NCBI GenBank assembly: GCA_964526785.1
Contig: CAZGMJ010000023.1
Location: 10,384-74,383, forward strand
Length of the DNA stretch: 64,000 nt
Direction: 5' to 3'
From: CAZGMJ01 sp964526785
GTDB taxonomy: Bacteria; Planctomycetota; Phycisphaerae; Sedimentisphaerales; Anaerobacaceae
This document shows, piece by piece, positions 16,282-24,459 of the stretch; within the stretch, counting starts at the first letter, position 1; each line of letters opens with the position of its first letter. The notes beneath the pieces are model-generated. The model ran no database searches, was not told the DNA's origin, and saw only the letters and a list, made by a program, of their open reading frames with translations. The position numbers and the translations under genes were made by a program.

Positions 16282-17670
16282 CTAAACGCCGGCGACGAGC
16301 GGTTCGGCCTGCTCTGCTTCGGCGGGCTTACGCTCATCTCGCGAGGCGTTCTTCTCGATGTTGTACTGTTTGACTTTTGCGTACAACGTGGCTCGGGTGA
16401 TACCGAGCAGGGCGGCGGCGCGCGTCTTCTGCCATCCTGTTTCCTGGAGTGCGCGTGCGATCAATTCCTTCTCAGCGCTGGCGAGGGAAAAGTCTTTGAT
16501 GCGCTGGCTACGGGATTGGCTCGATGTATCTCCGCAGTCGGAGGGATCGATTATGATGCTACCAAGGCCGATCTTATCGGTCGATTCAAGAAGGATTGCG
16601 CGGTCCACCACGTTGCGCAATTCCCTGACGTTTCCGGGCCAGCGATGCTCGATTAAGGCTTCCATGGCCAGTTTGGTGACAGATGTGATCTTGCCGCGTT
16701 TATGCGGGCAGATGTCGGAGGTCTTGATGAAGAACTCCGTGAGCAGAGGGATGTCCCTTTTGCGACCAGGAGACGCAAGTGCAGGCATTATTATAGGACT
16801 GACATTGATGCGGTAGTACAGATCGCGGCGGAAACGGTTTTCCTGCACCTCCTGGAGGAGGTTGCGATTGCTTGATGCAATGATGGTTGCGCGGCAGAAG
16901 AGGTCCTTCGTGCCGCCGACTTTTCGGAACGTCCTTTCCTGGAGGACTCTCAACAGTTTAGCCTGGAGGTCGAGGGGCATTTCGCTGACTTCATCGAGAA
17001 AGAGCGTTCCATTGCAGGCAAGTTCGAGCAGGCCCGTCTTATTAGAACTGGCGCCGGTGAAGGCGCCCTTCTCATGGCCGAACAATTCGCTCTCGAGGAG
17101 ATTTGCGGTAAGGGCCGCACAGTTGACTGCTACAAACGGTGCGTGGGGATGACGAAGTTGATGCACGGCCCGGGCGGCAAGTTCCTTGCCCGTTCCTGTT
17201 TCACCGGCGACCAGAACCGGATTGCATCGGCTGGCGGCGACGAGTTTTATCATCTCGATGGTTTTGCGCATCGCGGTGCTCTTGCCGACCAGGCAGAGGG
17301 ATGCAGCGAAATCTTCTGCAAAGAATGTCTCGTCCCTGACATCAGGTGATGAGTCTGGCGGTGTGGGGGTGCTGTCCGGGGGGCTGGTCTTACGAGCGCC
17401 GGCGAGTTTGGCGATTACCCGGGCATGTTTCTCATGGTCACCGAGAACGACGAGGGCGGCGTGCGAATTGACGCAGACGTGTTCAATGAACTGCTGGGTC
17501 CGCTCCGAACCGGTTCGCCGGTCAAAGAGAACCAGTTCAGGTCGCGTCCGTTTGATGATTTCGTGTGCTTCGGAAATATTGTCGGCGGCATATACTTCTG
17601 CGCCGAGAGAGCGAGCAAGCTTGTGAATGTCCGGCGCTTTGCTCACTGCAACAACTCTGCTCAAACTCAT
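16282..17670 (-). CDS. sigma54-dependent activator with degenerate receiver (FleQ/FlrA-like)
   Basis: 462 residues from ATG at 17670, with GGGGG six bases upstream; an in-frame start 14 codons earlier lacks this. The N-terminal 90 residues resemble a receiver (VVAVSKAPDIHKLARSLGAEV, RPELVLFDRRTG), but the acidic pair is missing, as in FleQ and FlrA. The AAA+ domain has Walker A GETGTGKE (156-163), the GAFTGA loop (202-207) and GTLFLDEV. A Fis-type helix-turn-helix (QKTRAAALLGITRATLYAKVKQYNI) follows, then a charged tail. It is divergent from flgD and sits beside repeated boxes and a sigma54 promoter. It is the likely master activator of the early flagellar genes. Confidence 0.9.
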   Translation of the reverse strand: MSLSRVVAVSKAPDIHKLARSLGAEVYAADNISEAHEIIKRTRPELVLFDRRTGSERTQQFIEHVCVNSHAALVVLGDHEKHARVIAKLAGARKTSPPDSTPTPPDSSPDVRDETFFAEDFAASLCLVGKSTAMRKTIEMIKLVAASRCNPVLVAGETGTGKELAARAVHQLRHPHAPFVAVNCAALTANLLESELFGHEKGAFTGASSNKTGLLELACNGTLFLDEVSEMPLDLQAKLLRVLQERTFRKVGGTKDLFCRATIIASSNRNLLQEVQENRFRRDLYYRINVSPIIMPALASPGRKRDIPLLTEFFIKTSDICPHKRGKITSVTKLAMEALIEHRWPGNVRELRNVVDRAILLESTDKIGLGSIIIDPSDCGDTSSQSRSQRIKDFSLASAEKELIARALQETGWQKTRAAALLGITRATLYAKVKQYNIEKNASRDERKPAEAEQAEPLVAGV

Positions 17671-17810
17671 CTGGCCCCCTATTCGCAGCCCACATAATCG
17701 GATCGACAACATGAAAGCGGTGCCTCGGATCTCACCGCGGCATTATCCCGTCTTTGAAGAACGTCTGTTGCTCTGTTCATCGACCGGGGCGGTCAGATAA
17801 CTTTAGCCTT

Positions 17811-18066
17811 TTATGGGACGAGCCCATAATGTCACGGCACAATGTCACCAAATAGATATGTGCGTGTGGAGCGCGCGTGTTATCCGGACTTTGCCAAGTT
17901 CTGTTTGTTGAGATGGATGACCGGTACGTTATAGGACGCAGGGTCGTACGATGGTTCGATGTGGTGACATGACGAAAGTGACAGAGTGATGTGGTATTGA
18001 AGCAGCCTTATAGGACGTATACCTGCGGGCTGTATGGATGGTACGATGTGGAGTGGTTATAGGACG
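17811..18066. repeat. repeated TTATAGGACG boxes in the activator-flgD intergenic region
   Basis: TTATAGGACG occurs at 17929-17938, 18008-18017 and 18057-18066. A one-mismatch copy TTATGGGACG at 17811-17820 is part of a palindrome TTATGGG-ACGAG-CCCATAA (17811-17829). The third copy is followed by CCTATAG, giving a second imperfect dyad. The boxes lie about 265-520 bases upstream of the expected flgD transcription start and 141-396 bases from the activator's start codon. Such spacing fits enhancer sites for a sigma54 activator. The stretch 17671-18393 has no gene. Confidence 0.6.
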
Positions 18067-18303
18067 CTATGAACCTATAGCCATCGGCGGGGCAGTCAGT
18101 GACGAATGGAATGCTTGTGACGGATTGATCCGGCGGCTAACGGAATCGGCAGGAATTTCTGGGCTTGAGGAAGAAACTTCGGAGCGACGGGAGGTTTCGT
18201 GCTATCAGGTGGAGCGTATGGTTTGGCATGATAATTCACGGTTTGCATAAGTGGCTGGCGCCAAATGGTTTGCGTGTTTTATGTCGCCGTCGCACTGTCG
18301 CTC

Positions 18304-18319
18304 TGGCACGGCACTTGCA
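18304..18319 (+). promoter_or_regulatory. sigma54 promoter of the flgD-flgL operon
   Basis: TGGCACG-GCAC-TTGCA is a perfect sigma54 -24/-12 element. Transcription would begin near 18330, about 64 bases before the flgD ATG at 18394, which has GAGG upstream. The repeated TTATAGGACG boxes lie upstream. Confidence 0.9.
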
Positions 18320-18393
18320 ATGACAAGTTGCCGCGGCCTGCTGTCGGGCCGTCGTGATTGAGCAAGTTGATACGATCGAATGAGGTTGGACAA

Positions 18394-18774
18394 ATGGCAT
18401 CAGTTTCAGAAGTACAATCGGCCAGCAATTTGCAGATGGATTACATGCAATTGCTGACGACGCAGCTGCGACATCAGAATCCTCTCGAACCGATGGACAA
18501 CAACCAGATGGCGATGCAGTTGGCGCAATTCTCACAGTTGCAGCAGTTGGAGAATATGAATACGAGCTTCTCCGACGCACTGGCCAATGCGAACCGGACG
18601 TATGCGAATTCACTGATTGGCAAGAAGGTCTCTTTCGCGGATGGGAATTCGGAAGACGGGGGGATTACGAATGCGGTGGTGGACGGAGTAGTGTACGGAA
18701 GCGACGGCGAGATCTTCCTTATGGCGGGCAATCGGCAGTTTGAACTGGACGACGTACTTGCCGTGGCGAACTGA
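18394..18774 (+). CDS. flgD: hook assembly (hook cap) protein FlgD, short form
   Basis: 126 residues from ATG at 18394 with GAGG upstream. The conserved N-terminal FlgD region is complete: MDYMQLLTTQLRHQNPLEPMDNNQMAMQLAQFSQLQQLENMN. The C-terminus has only a short beta region (IGKKVSFADG...VYGSDGEIFLMAGNRQFELDDVLAVAN) in place of the Fn3/tudor-like domain of enterobacterial FlgD (about 230 residues), so it is like the short Bacillus form. FlgD caps the growing hook and lets FlgE subunits polymerise. It is first in the operon and followed by flgE after 30 bases. Confidence 0.93.
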   Translation: MASVSEVQSASNLQMDYMQLLTTQLRHQNPLEPMDNNQMAMQLAQFSQLQQLENMNTSFSDALANANRTYANSLIGKKVSFADGNSEDGGITNAVVDGVVYGSDGEIFLMAGNRQFELDDVLAVAN

Positions 18775-18804
18775 TCCGCGGATATGCATTAAGGAGACAG
18801 ACAC

Positions 18805-20493
18805 ATGAGTTTTGCTCTTGCTTCTGGAGTTACCGGCCTGCAGGCGCATCAGAAGATGCTGGACATCGCGGGTAACAACCTTGCGAACGTGAACACGACT
18901 GCGTATAAATCGAGCCGGATCACGTTTTCCGAGTTGCTCAGTCAGACGATCCAGAAAGCCTCACAGCCGACCAGTTCGCTCGGCGGCACGAATCCCCAGC
19001 AGATGGGAAGCGGCGTTGGAGTGGCGGGCATATCGCCGAACATGGCGCAGGGGAATATTGTCAATACCGGCAATCCGCTGGATATCGCCATGGAGGGCGA
19101 GGGGTATTTCGTGTTGAGTGACGGTTCCCAGAGCGTGTACACGCGAGCCGGAGCATTCGCGGTGGACGCCGACTCGAAGTTGATCGACCCGGCCACGGGA
19201 TACAAAGTGCAGCGCATCGGGCAGGTAGGCGAAAGCGACGGTTTTCAGACCAGCGGCGACAGCGATATCAGCGTTCCCTACGACGTTGCAATGGAAGCCA
19301 ACGCCACTTCAGAGGTTGTGATAGCAGGCAATCTCAGCGCCGACAACGAACTGCCGTCGGTTCAGACGAACGTATTGTCGTCGGATATTGCACTGACCAC
19401 AGGCAGCGGAACGAGTAATGCGGCGAGCACCACTCTGCTGACTGCCCTCGACCAGTTCACAGGCGACCCAAGCGGCCTCAGCAGCGCGACGATTACGGTC
19501 AGCGGCTACGATCACGACGGTACAGCGCTTAGCGACAGCAGTCCGATGAGCGTGACGTCGACGACGACGGTTGCGGATGTTGTCTCGCATATCAACTTGG
19601 TTCTGGGCACAGCCGGTACGGCTACATTCACCAACGGCAAGCTCAAGGTGACCGACGCGAGCAGCGGGTACAGCAAGTCGGATATGAAACTGACCTTTGC
19701 CAACAGCGGCACGGCCGATTTGACCATGCCGGGGTACTTCGAGGTGACGACCGTCGGCGGAGAGGAAGTGAAGAATGTCAACATCACCGTATATGACTCA
19801 CTTGGCGGCTCGCATACGCTGTCCGGGGCTTTTGTTCGGACGGATACGGCCAATACGTGGGATATGGTTCTCACTTCGGTAACGGGCAACATCAGCGACA
19901 TATCCTTCGGCAATCGGCGAATCGAGGGAATTGAATTCGATTCATCGACGGGGGCCTATACAGGTCTGAACACAACGACGGGCGATACGTCCCAATTCGT
20001 TATCACGTTTGCGCACGATCCTTCGAGTTCGCAGACCATTGAAATGGATCTCGGCACATCCGGGCAGTTCAACGGTCTGACGCAGTTTGCGGGCAACAGC
20101 ACTGCCGTGGCCAGAGAACAGGATGGTTATGAGGCGGGAAGGCTTTCGACGGTGTCGGTGGATAACGCCGGCACACTGATCGGTGCATTCTCGAACGGCA
20201 TCAAGAAAGACATTGCGACGCTTCAGGTGGCGCTGTTCCAGAACACGGCGGGGCTGGAAAGCGTGGGCAACGGGTACATGGTTCCGTCGGCGAATTCCGG
20301 CGAGGCCATCGCCACGCAGGCGATGACCGGTGGTGCGGGCACGATTCATGGCGGGGCGCTGGAGAAGTCCAACGCGGATGTTGCGAGCGAGTTCGTCAGC
20401 ATGATCCAGGCACAAAACGGCTTTCAGGCCAATGCGCGGACGATCCGAGTGGCCAACGACATTCTTCGTGAACTCAGCGGGCTCATTCGATAA
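18805..20493 (+). CDS. flgE: flagellar hook protein FlgE
   Basis: 562 residues, longer than the enterobacterial 402. The N-terminal rod motif (SGVTGLQAHQKMLDIAGNNLANVNTTAYKSSRITFSELL) and C-terminal motif (NADVASEFVSMIQAQNGFQANARTIRVANDILRELSGLI) are canonical. The central domains are enlarged. Residues about 208-321 (LLTALDQFTGDPSGLSSATITVSGYDHDG...) form a module like the flagellin hook IN motif and resemble a segment of FliD in this window. GGAG precedes the ATG. It builds the hook outside the outer membrane. Confidence 0.96.
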   Translation: MSFALASGVTGLQAHQKMLDIAGNNLANVNTTAYKSSRITFSELLSQTIQKASQPTSSLGGTNPQQMGSGVGVAGISPNMAQGNIVNTGNPLDIAMEGEGYFVLSDGSQSVYTRAGAFAVDADSKLIDPATGYKVQRIGQVGESDGFQTSGDSDISVPYDVAMEANATSEVVIAGNLSADNELPSVQTNVLSSDIALTTGSGTSNAASTTLLTALDQFTGDPSGLSSATITVSGYDHDGTALSDSSPMSVTSTTTVADVVSHINLVLGTAGTATFTNGKLKVTDASSGYSKSDMKLTFANSGTADLTMPGYFEVTTVGGEEVKNVNITVYDSLGGSHTLSGAFVRTDTANTWDMVLTSVTGNISDISFGNRRIEGIEFDSSTGAYTGLNTTTGDTSQFVITFAHDPSSSQTIEMDLGTSGQFNGLTQFAGNSTAVAREQDGYEAGRLSTVSVDNAGTLIGAFSNGIKKDIATLQVALFQNTAGLESVGNGYMVPSANSGEAIATQAMTGGAGTIHGGALEKSNADVASEFVSMIQAQNGFQANARTIRVANDILRELSGLIR

Positions 20494-20557
20494 ACGCTAA
20501 TTGACATGCTCCGCTCCGGCCAGCGAGGGGCGCGGCACAACAAGCAGACCATTTGGC

Positions 20558-21871
20558 ATGACGGCAATACAGTGGACAACATGGCATGCGGTTATCACTT
20601 CGGCGCTGACCCCGAGTGAGCGATGGGATGCAATGCGTCAGTTTCCAGAGGGAGGGGAGTTGGGCGATGTGTTCCAGATTGTCGGACTCATTGTCCTGGG
20701 GGTGCTTGTCGTTCTACTGGTATGGATTCAGTATACACAGGCAAAGAATCGAAAGAAGTCTCATGAGTCCGCGTTTGACAACTGCGCCGAGCAGAGGAGG
20801 TTGAGCGATCGAGAGCGGCACACCCTGATGGTGCTGGCGAAAAAGGCCGGCCTCAAGCGAGCCGAGTCGATTTTTACGATAGCGACGGCGTACGATCGTG
20901 GTGTGGAGCGAATGCTGGCCGAACACGTGCGAGACCAGAATTCGGAAGGGGATCTCGAGCAGTTGAAGATCGAGTTGGCGTTTCTCCGCGAGAAGATGGG
21001 ATTCAAGGTTCGTGCATCGACTTTCTTCTCCCCGGTTGTAGAAACGAAGCTGAGCACACGGCAGATTCCGATCGGCAAGAAGCTGTATATGGTGCCGTCA
21101 GGAGATGCACAGGGACAACTCATCAAGGCGCGTGTCGCAGAGAACACGGACGATCAACTGATCGTGCGTCTGGGAAAGACGGGCGACATCAGCCCGGGCA
21201 CGCAATGGGCGGTGCAATGCTATTCGGGAGCGAGCATTCTTCAATTCAGCACCTGGGCGGTGACCTGCCACGGCAAAGCCGTAGAGTTGCAGCATACCAC
21301 GAATGTACAAGTAGCGGGGCGCAGGCGTTTCCCTCGCGTCTCCGTCCTGAAGCCGGCATTTATTGCGCGGTTTTCCTTTGGGATTACGCCGGTTTGCGAG
21401 GTGCCTGCGGACGGCGGATCGCAATCTTCGGAGGATATGGATGCGGCCGGTTCTTCTTTGTACGGCACGCATTCGTCCTGGTCGTGGGGGCCACCTCGAT
21501 TCGTACCGGCGACGGTGACTGAACTAGCGGGGCCGGGATTGTGGATTGAGTCGCAACTGTTCGTTGGAATCGGCGAGCGCGTCCTGGTGATACTTGGTCT
21601 CGACGACCAGGACGTTCACGGCCGGCAGGGGCAGGATGCGCGGACCGGCGGTTGCCCTTCACGTATGCTGGAGGATGTCGGGGTTGTGCGGCACGCCTCG
21701 AAGTCGGGCGATAGTTGGTCGCTTGCTGTAGAGTTGATAGGGCTGAGCGATTCGAATGTGGATGAACTTATTCACATTACCAATGTTGCGGGAATCAAGC
21801 AGCGTGCGAGCCTGGAGGCTGAGGAGGCGAACGATGCATCGATCGATGAGGAAGTGAGGCAGGAGTCCTGA
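20558..21871 (+). CDS. membrane-anchored PilZ-like protein (YcgR-type, degenerate)
   Basis: 437 residues from ATG at 20558; TTG at 20501 or ATG at 20633 are alternatives, and none has a strong ribosome site. One transmembrane helix follows (VFQIVGLIVLGVLVVLLVWI), then a helical cytoplasmic region. A YcgR-like beta domain comes next (about 165-260). A PilZ-like domain starts at GRRRFPRVSV, which keeps the RxxxR motif for cyclic-di-GMP. The second PilZ motif (D/N-x-S-x-x-G) appears only as ELAGPG, so binding may be weak or lost. It is unusual between flgE and flgF. It may brake motility or act in hook-basal body control; not proven. Confidence 0.65.
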   Translation: MTAIQWTTWHAVITSALTPSERWDAMRQFPEGGELGDVFQIVGLIVLGVLVVLLVWIQYTQAKNRKKSHESAFDNCAEQRRLSDRERHTLMVLAKKAGLKRAESIFTIATAYDRGVERMLAEHVRDQNSEGDLEQLKIELAFLREKMGFKVRASTFFSPVVETKLSTRQIPIGKKLYMVPSGDAQGQLIKARVAENTDDQLIVRLGKTGDISPGTQWAVQCYSGASILQFSTWAVTCHGKAVELQHTTNVQVAGRRRFPRVSVLKPAFIARFSFGITPVCEVPADGGSQSSEDMDAAGSSLYGTHSSWSWGPPRFVPATVTELAGPGLWIESQLFVGIGERVLVILGLDDQDVHGRQGQDARTGGCPSRMLEDVGVVRHASKSGDSWSLAVELIGLSDSNVDELIHITNVAGIKQRASLEAEEANDASIDEEVRQES

Positions 21872-21872
21872 G

Positions 21873-22604
21873 ATGTCAGAGTTGACTGAACAAATTGGAT
21901 CGACGCTGGGCGATTTGCGGCGCGAATTCGATACTATCGCGCATAATCTGGCGAACGTCAATACGGTGGGGTACAAGCGGAGATACAACACCTTTACCAA
22001 GGCGCTGCGGGCGGAGGGTGTGAGCACGGGCGAGCCGGTCGATGAAGATCAGTATGTCAAGCCCGTCTTTGATTTTTCGCAGGGTACAATGACACAAACG
22101 CGGCGTCCGCTGGATATTGCACTTGCCAGCAAAGGTTTTTTCGTAATAGAAACGCCCGACGGTCCGCTGTATACGCGAAACGGCATGTTCCACCTTGATA
22201 AGGACATGCAGATCGTCGATACGGAGGGGCGTATCGTTGCAGGCGAGTCCGGGCCGATTGTAATTCCGCCGACTGTGAGTGTGCTGGAGATAGGGGTCGC
22301 CAAGGACGGCAACGTCGCGGCCAAGGGGTTGCCGATCGGGAAGTTCCGACTTGTCGATTTCCCTGAGGACAGAGAGAAACTGGTGCCCGTGGGGCGCAAC
22401 TGCTGGAAGGCGCCGGAGGATATCAAGCCGGAGGATGCCGCGGATGTTGTTGTGGAGCAGGGGTTTCAGGAGTCGTCCAACGTTCAGATGGTGGAGGAGT
22501 TGGTGGATATGATGATGGTCAGCAAGTTATATCAGGCGAACATGCAGTTCGTCTCGGTCAAGCGAGATGCCGGCAAGAGTCTGATGACCGTTGCGATGGG
22601 ATAG
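21873..22604 (+). CDS. flgF: flagellar basal-body rod protein FlgF
   Basis: 243 residues. The N-terminus (GSTLGDLRREFDTIAHNLANVNTVGYKRRYNTFTKAL) and C-terminus (EQGFQESSNVQMVEELVDMMMVSKLYQANMQFVSVKRDAGKSLM) are those of the proximal rod family. The sequence between (RRPLDIALASKGFFVIETPDGPLYTRNGMFHLDKDMQIVD) is typical of FlgF/FlgG. It is assigned FlgF because of its shorter length and position before flgG. It starts one base after the stop of the PilZ-like gene. Confidence 0.9.
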   Translation: MSELTEQIGSTLGDLRREFDTIAHNLANVNTVGYKRRYNTFTKALRAEGVSTGEPVDEDQYVKPVFDFSQGTMTQTRRPLDIALASKGFFVIETPDGPLYTRNGMFHLDKDMQIVDTEGRIVAGESGPIVIPPTVSVLEIGVAKDGNVAAKGLPIGKFRLVDFPEDREKLVPVGRNCWKAPEDIKPEDAADVVVEQGFQESSNVQMVEELVDMMMVSKLYQANMQFVSVKRDAGKSLMTVAMG

Positions 22605-22664
22605 CAGAATGAATCGACATGCTCGTCCGGCGGACGGGCACTGATAGGATAAGGAGCGGCAAGG

Positions 22665-23453
22665 ATGTTTAGAGCGTTTTCGACGGCAGCAACGGGCATG
22701 GCGGCCCAGCAGACCATGGTCGACGTAACGGCCAACAACCTGGCCAATATCAACACGACGGGGTTCAAGCGAAGCCAGGTGAACTTTCAGGACATGCTCT
22801 ATATAAAGATGCGCGAGTCCGGCAGCGAAGTCTCTTCGGGGATGAAATCGCCCCACGGCCTGGAAGTCGGCAGCGGAGTCCGTGCCACCTCAACGGTCAA
22901 GGTGTTCAATACCGGTGAACTGGTCAATACGGGGCGTATTCTGGATGTGGCGATATCGGGCGACGGATTCTTTCAGGTAACCATGCCGGACGGCAGCACG
23001 AAGTATACGCGTGACGGCGCGCTCATGAAGGGGCCCAACGGGGAACTGCTGACCTCAAGCGGCTATTACCTTTCGCCCGCTATTACCATTCCGACGGATG
23101 CGGCGGCGGTGGATATCGGTCAGGACGGCGGAGTTAACGTAACGACGGCCGACGGATCGCAGTCCGTTGTGGGGACCATTCTGCTGGCCCGCTTCGCAAA
23201 TCCATCGGGATTATCCAATACGGGCGACAATCTTCTCATGGAAACCGAAGCCAGCGGTACGCCAGTGACGGGGGCACCGAACAGCAACGGGTTCGGGACA
23301 CTGCAGGGGGGATTCCTGGAGAAGTCGAACGTGCAAATGATAACGGAACTGGTGAATCTGATAACCGCGCAGCGCGCTTACGAGACGAGTTCCCGGGCGA
23401 TTCGCGCCGGCGACGAGATGCTTCGAAAAGCAATTCAGATAGCGAGGTTCTAA
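22665..23453 (+). CDS. flgG: flagellar distal rod protein FlgG
   Basis: 262 residues, the standard length. The start MFRAFSTAATGMAAQQTMVDVTANNLANINTTGFKRSQVNFQDMLY and end EKSNVQMITELVNLITAQRAYETSSRAIRAGDEMLRKA match FlgG closely. GGAG lies upstream of the ATG. FlgG forms the distal rod that passes through the P and L rings, whose genes follow in this operon. Confidence 0.97.
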   Translation: MFRAFSTAATGMAAQQTMVDVTANNLANINTTGFKRSQVNFQDMLYIKMRESGSEVSSGMKSPHGLEVGSGVRATSTVKVFNTGELVNTGRILDVAISGDGFFQVTMPDGSTKYTRDGALMKGPNGELLTSSGYYLSPAITIPTDAAAVDIGQDGGVNVTTADGSQSVVGTILLARFANPSGLSNTGDNLLMETEASGTPVTGAPNSNGFGTLQGGFLEKSNVQMITELVNLITAQRAYETSSRAIRAGDEMLRKAIQIARF

Positions 23454-23467
23454 TCGGAGCGAGTGAT

Positions 23468-24448
23468 ATGAGCCATAGAGTCTATACTGCCATTCTCATC
23501 CTGTGCATATCGACGGCGCTTCCGGGCGGGGCGGATGAAGAAGGTACATCCTATTCGATAGCGATACATCTGCCGCGTAGAATCGTGATCGACAGCGCGG
23601 TGCCCACAGTAGGAGCCATCGGCATTGCCCGCGGCGATGAAGCGGTACTGGCAAAGGCGGAGGGGGTTTCTCTGGGCAGGCTGTCGGTTCCGGGTCAGTC
23701 TCTGACGGTCAGCCGAAATGTGCTGCTCAGTCGCCTGGCTTCCAACGGCATTGCAGCTTCCGAAGTCAAATTGACGGGCGCCAAGGAGGTGGTTATCCGG
23801 CAAAGAGGCCGTGTCATAGAGGCCGATCGGTTTGTCGAACTGGCCGTGGCCCACCTGAAACAGCATCCGCCGGCCGATTCGATCTGCGAGTGCAGTCTCG
23901 TACGAAAACCGGCGGAATTGGCGCTGCCGGGGGCGGCCGAGACTGTTCGACTCGTACCTCGCCTGATCGCCGGCAATACCCCCGGTTTGGCGCGTTTGCA
24001 CATCGATGTTGTTGCCGACGGTGTCAAAGTAGGAGAGCGAATCGTTACGTTCCAGCTCAAATACAAGGGACGCAAGTTCGCAGCCAGTGTCGATATTCCG
24101 GCCGGTGCAATGCTTACCACCGACAATGTGAAGACCGAAGAAACAGTGTCGCGACACCCTGTTTTCCCGGCGTCAGCGACTCCCTACGGCATGGTTGCCA
24201 AGCGGAATATTCCGGCAAATACGACAATCAAGCCCGCGATGATAGGCCCTGTTGAGCCTCCGCTGATTCTCAAACGCAACCAGGCGGTCATGATTCGAAT
24301 CCAGCGTTTTGGTCTGCTGGTAACGGCGATGGGAAAGGCTCTGGAAGATGGTCGCCTTAATGAATTCATCAAGGTACAGAATGTCGATTCGGGGCGTATC
24401 ATCATCGGCAAAGTAAAGAACGACGGAACCGTCGAACCCACCTTTTAG
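23468..24448 (+). CDS. flgA: P-ring assembly chaperone FlgA
   Basis: 326 residues. An N-terminal signal peptide ends near residue 21 (LPGGADEEG). The C-terminal SAF/FlgA domain (from about 205: DIPAGAMLTTDNVKTEETV, then YGMVAKRNIPANTTIKPAMIG, then VMIRIQRFGLLVTAMGKALEDGRLNEFIKVQNVDSGRIIIGKV) is canonical. FlgA binds FlgI in the periplasm for P-ring assembly. It lies directly before flgH and flgI, as expected. Confidence 0.93.
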   Translation: MSHRVYTAILILCISTALPGGADEEGTSYSIAIHLPRRIVIDSAVPTVGAIGIARGDEAVLAKAEGVSLGRLSVPGQSLTVSRNVLLSRLASNGIAASEVKLTGAKEVVIRQRGRVIEADRFVELAVAHLKQHPPADSICECSLVRKPAELALPGAAETVRLVPRLIAGNTPGLARLHIDVVADGVKVGERIVTFQLKYKGRKFAASVDIPAGAMLTTDNVKTEETVSRHPVFPASATPYGMVAKRNIPANTTIKPAMIGPVEPPLILKRNQAVMIRIQRFGLLVTAMGKALEDGRLNEFIKVQNVDSGRIIIGKVKNDGTVEPTF

Positions 24449-24459
24449 AAGGAGCGAAA

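Noticed and set aside
18227..18248. TGGCATG followed by TTTGCA near 18229-18247 as a second flgD promoter
   Set aside because: The spacer is far longer than four bases; the perfect element at 18304 explains the operon.
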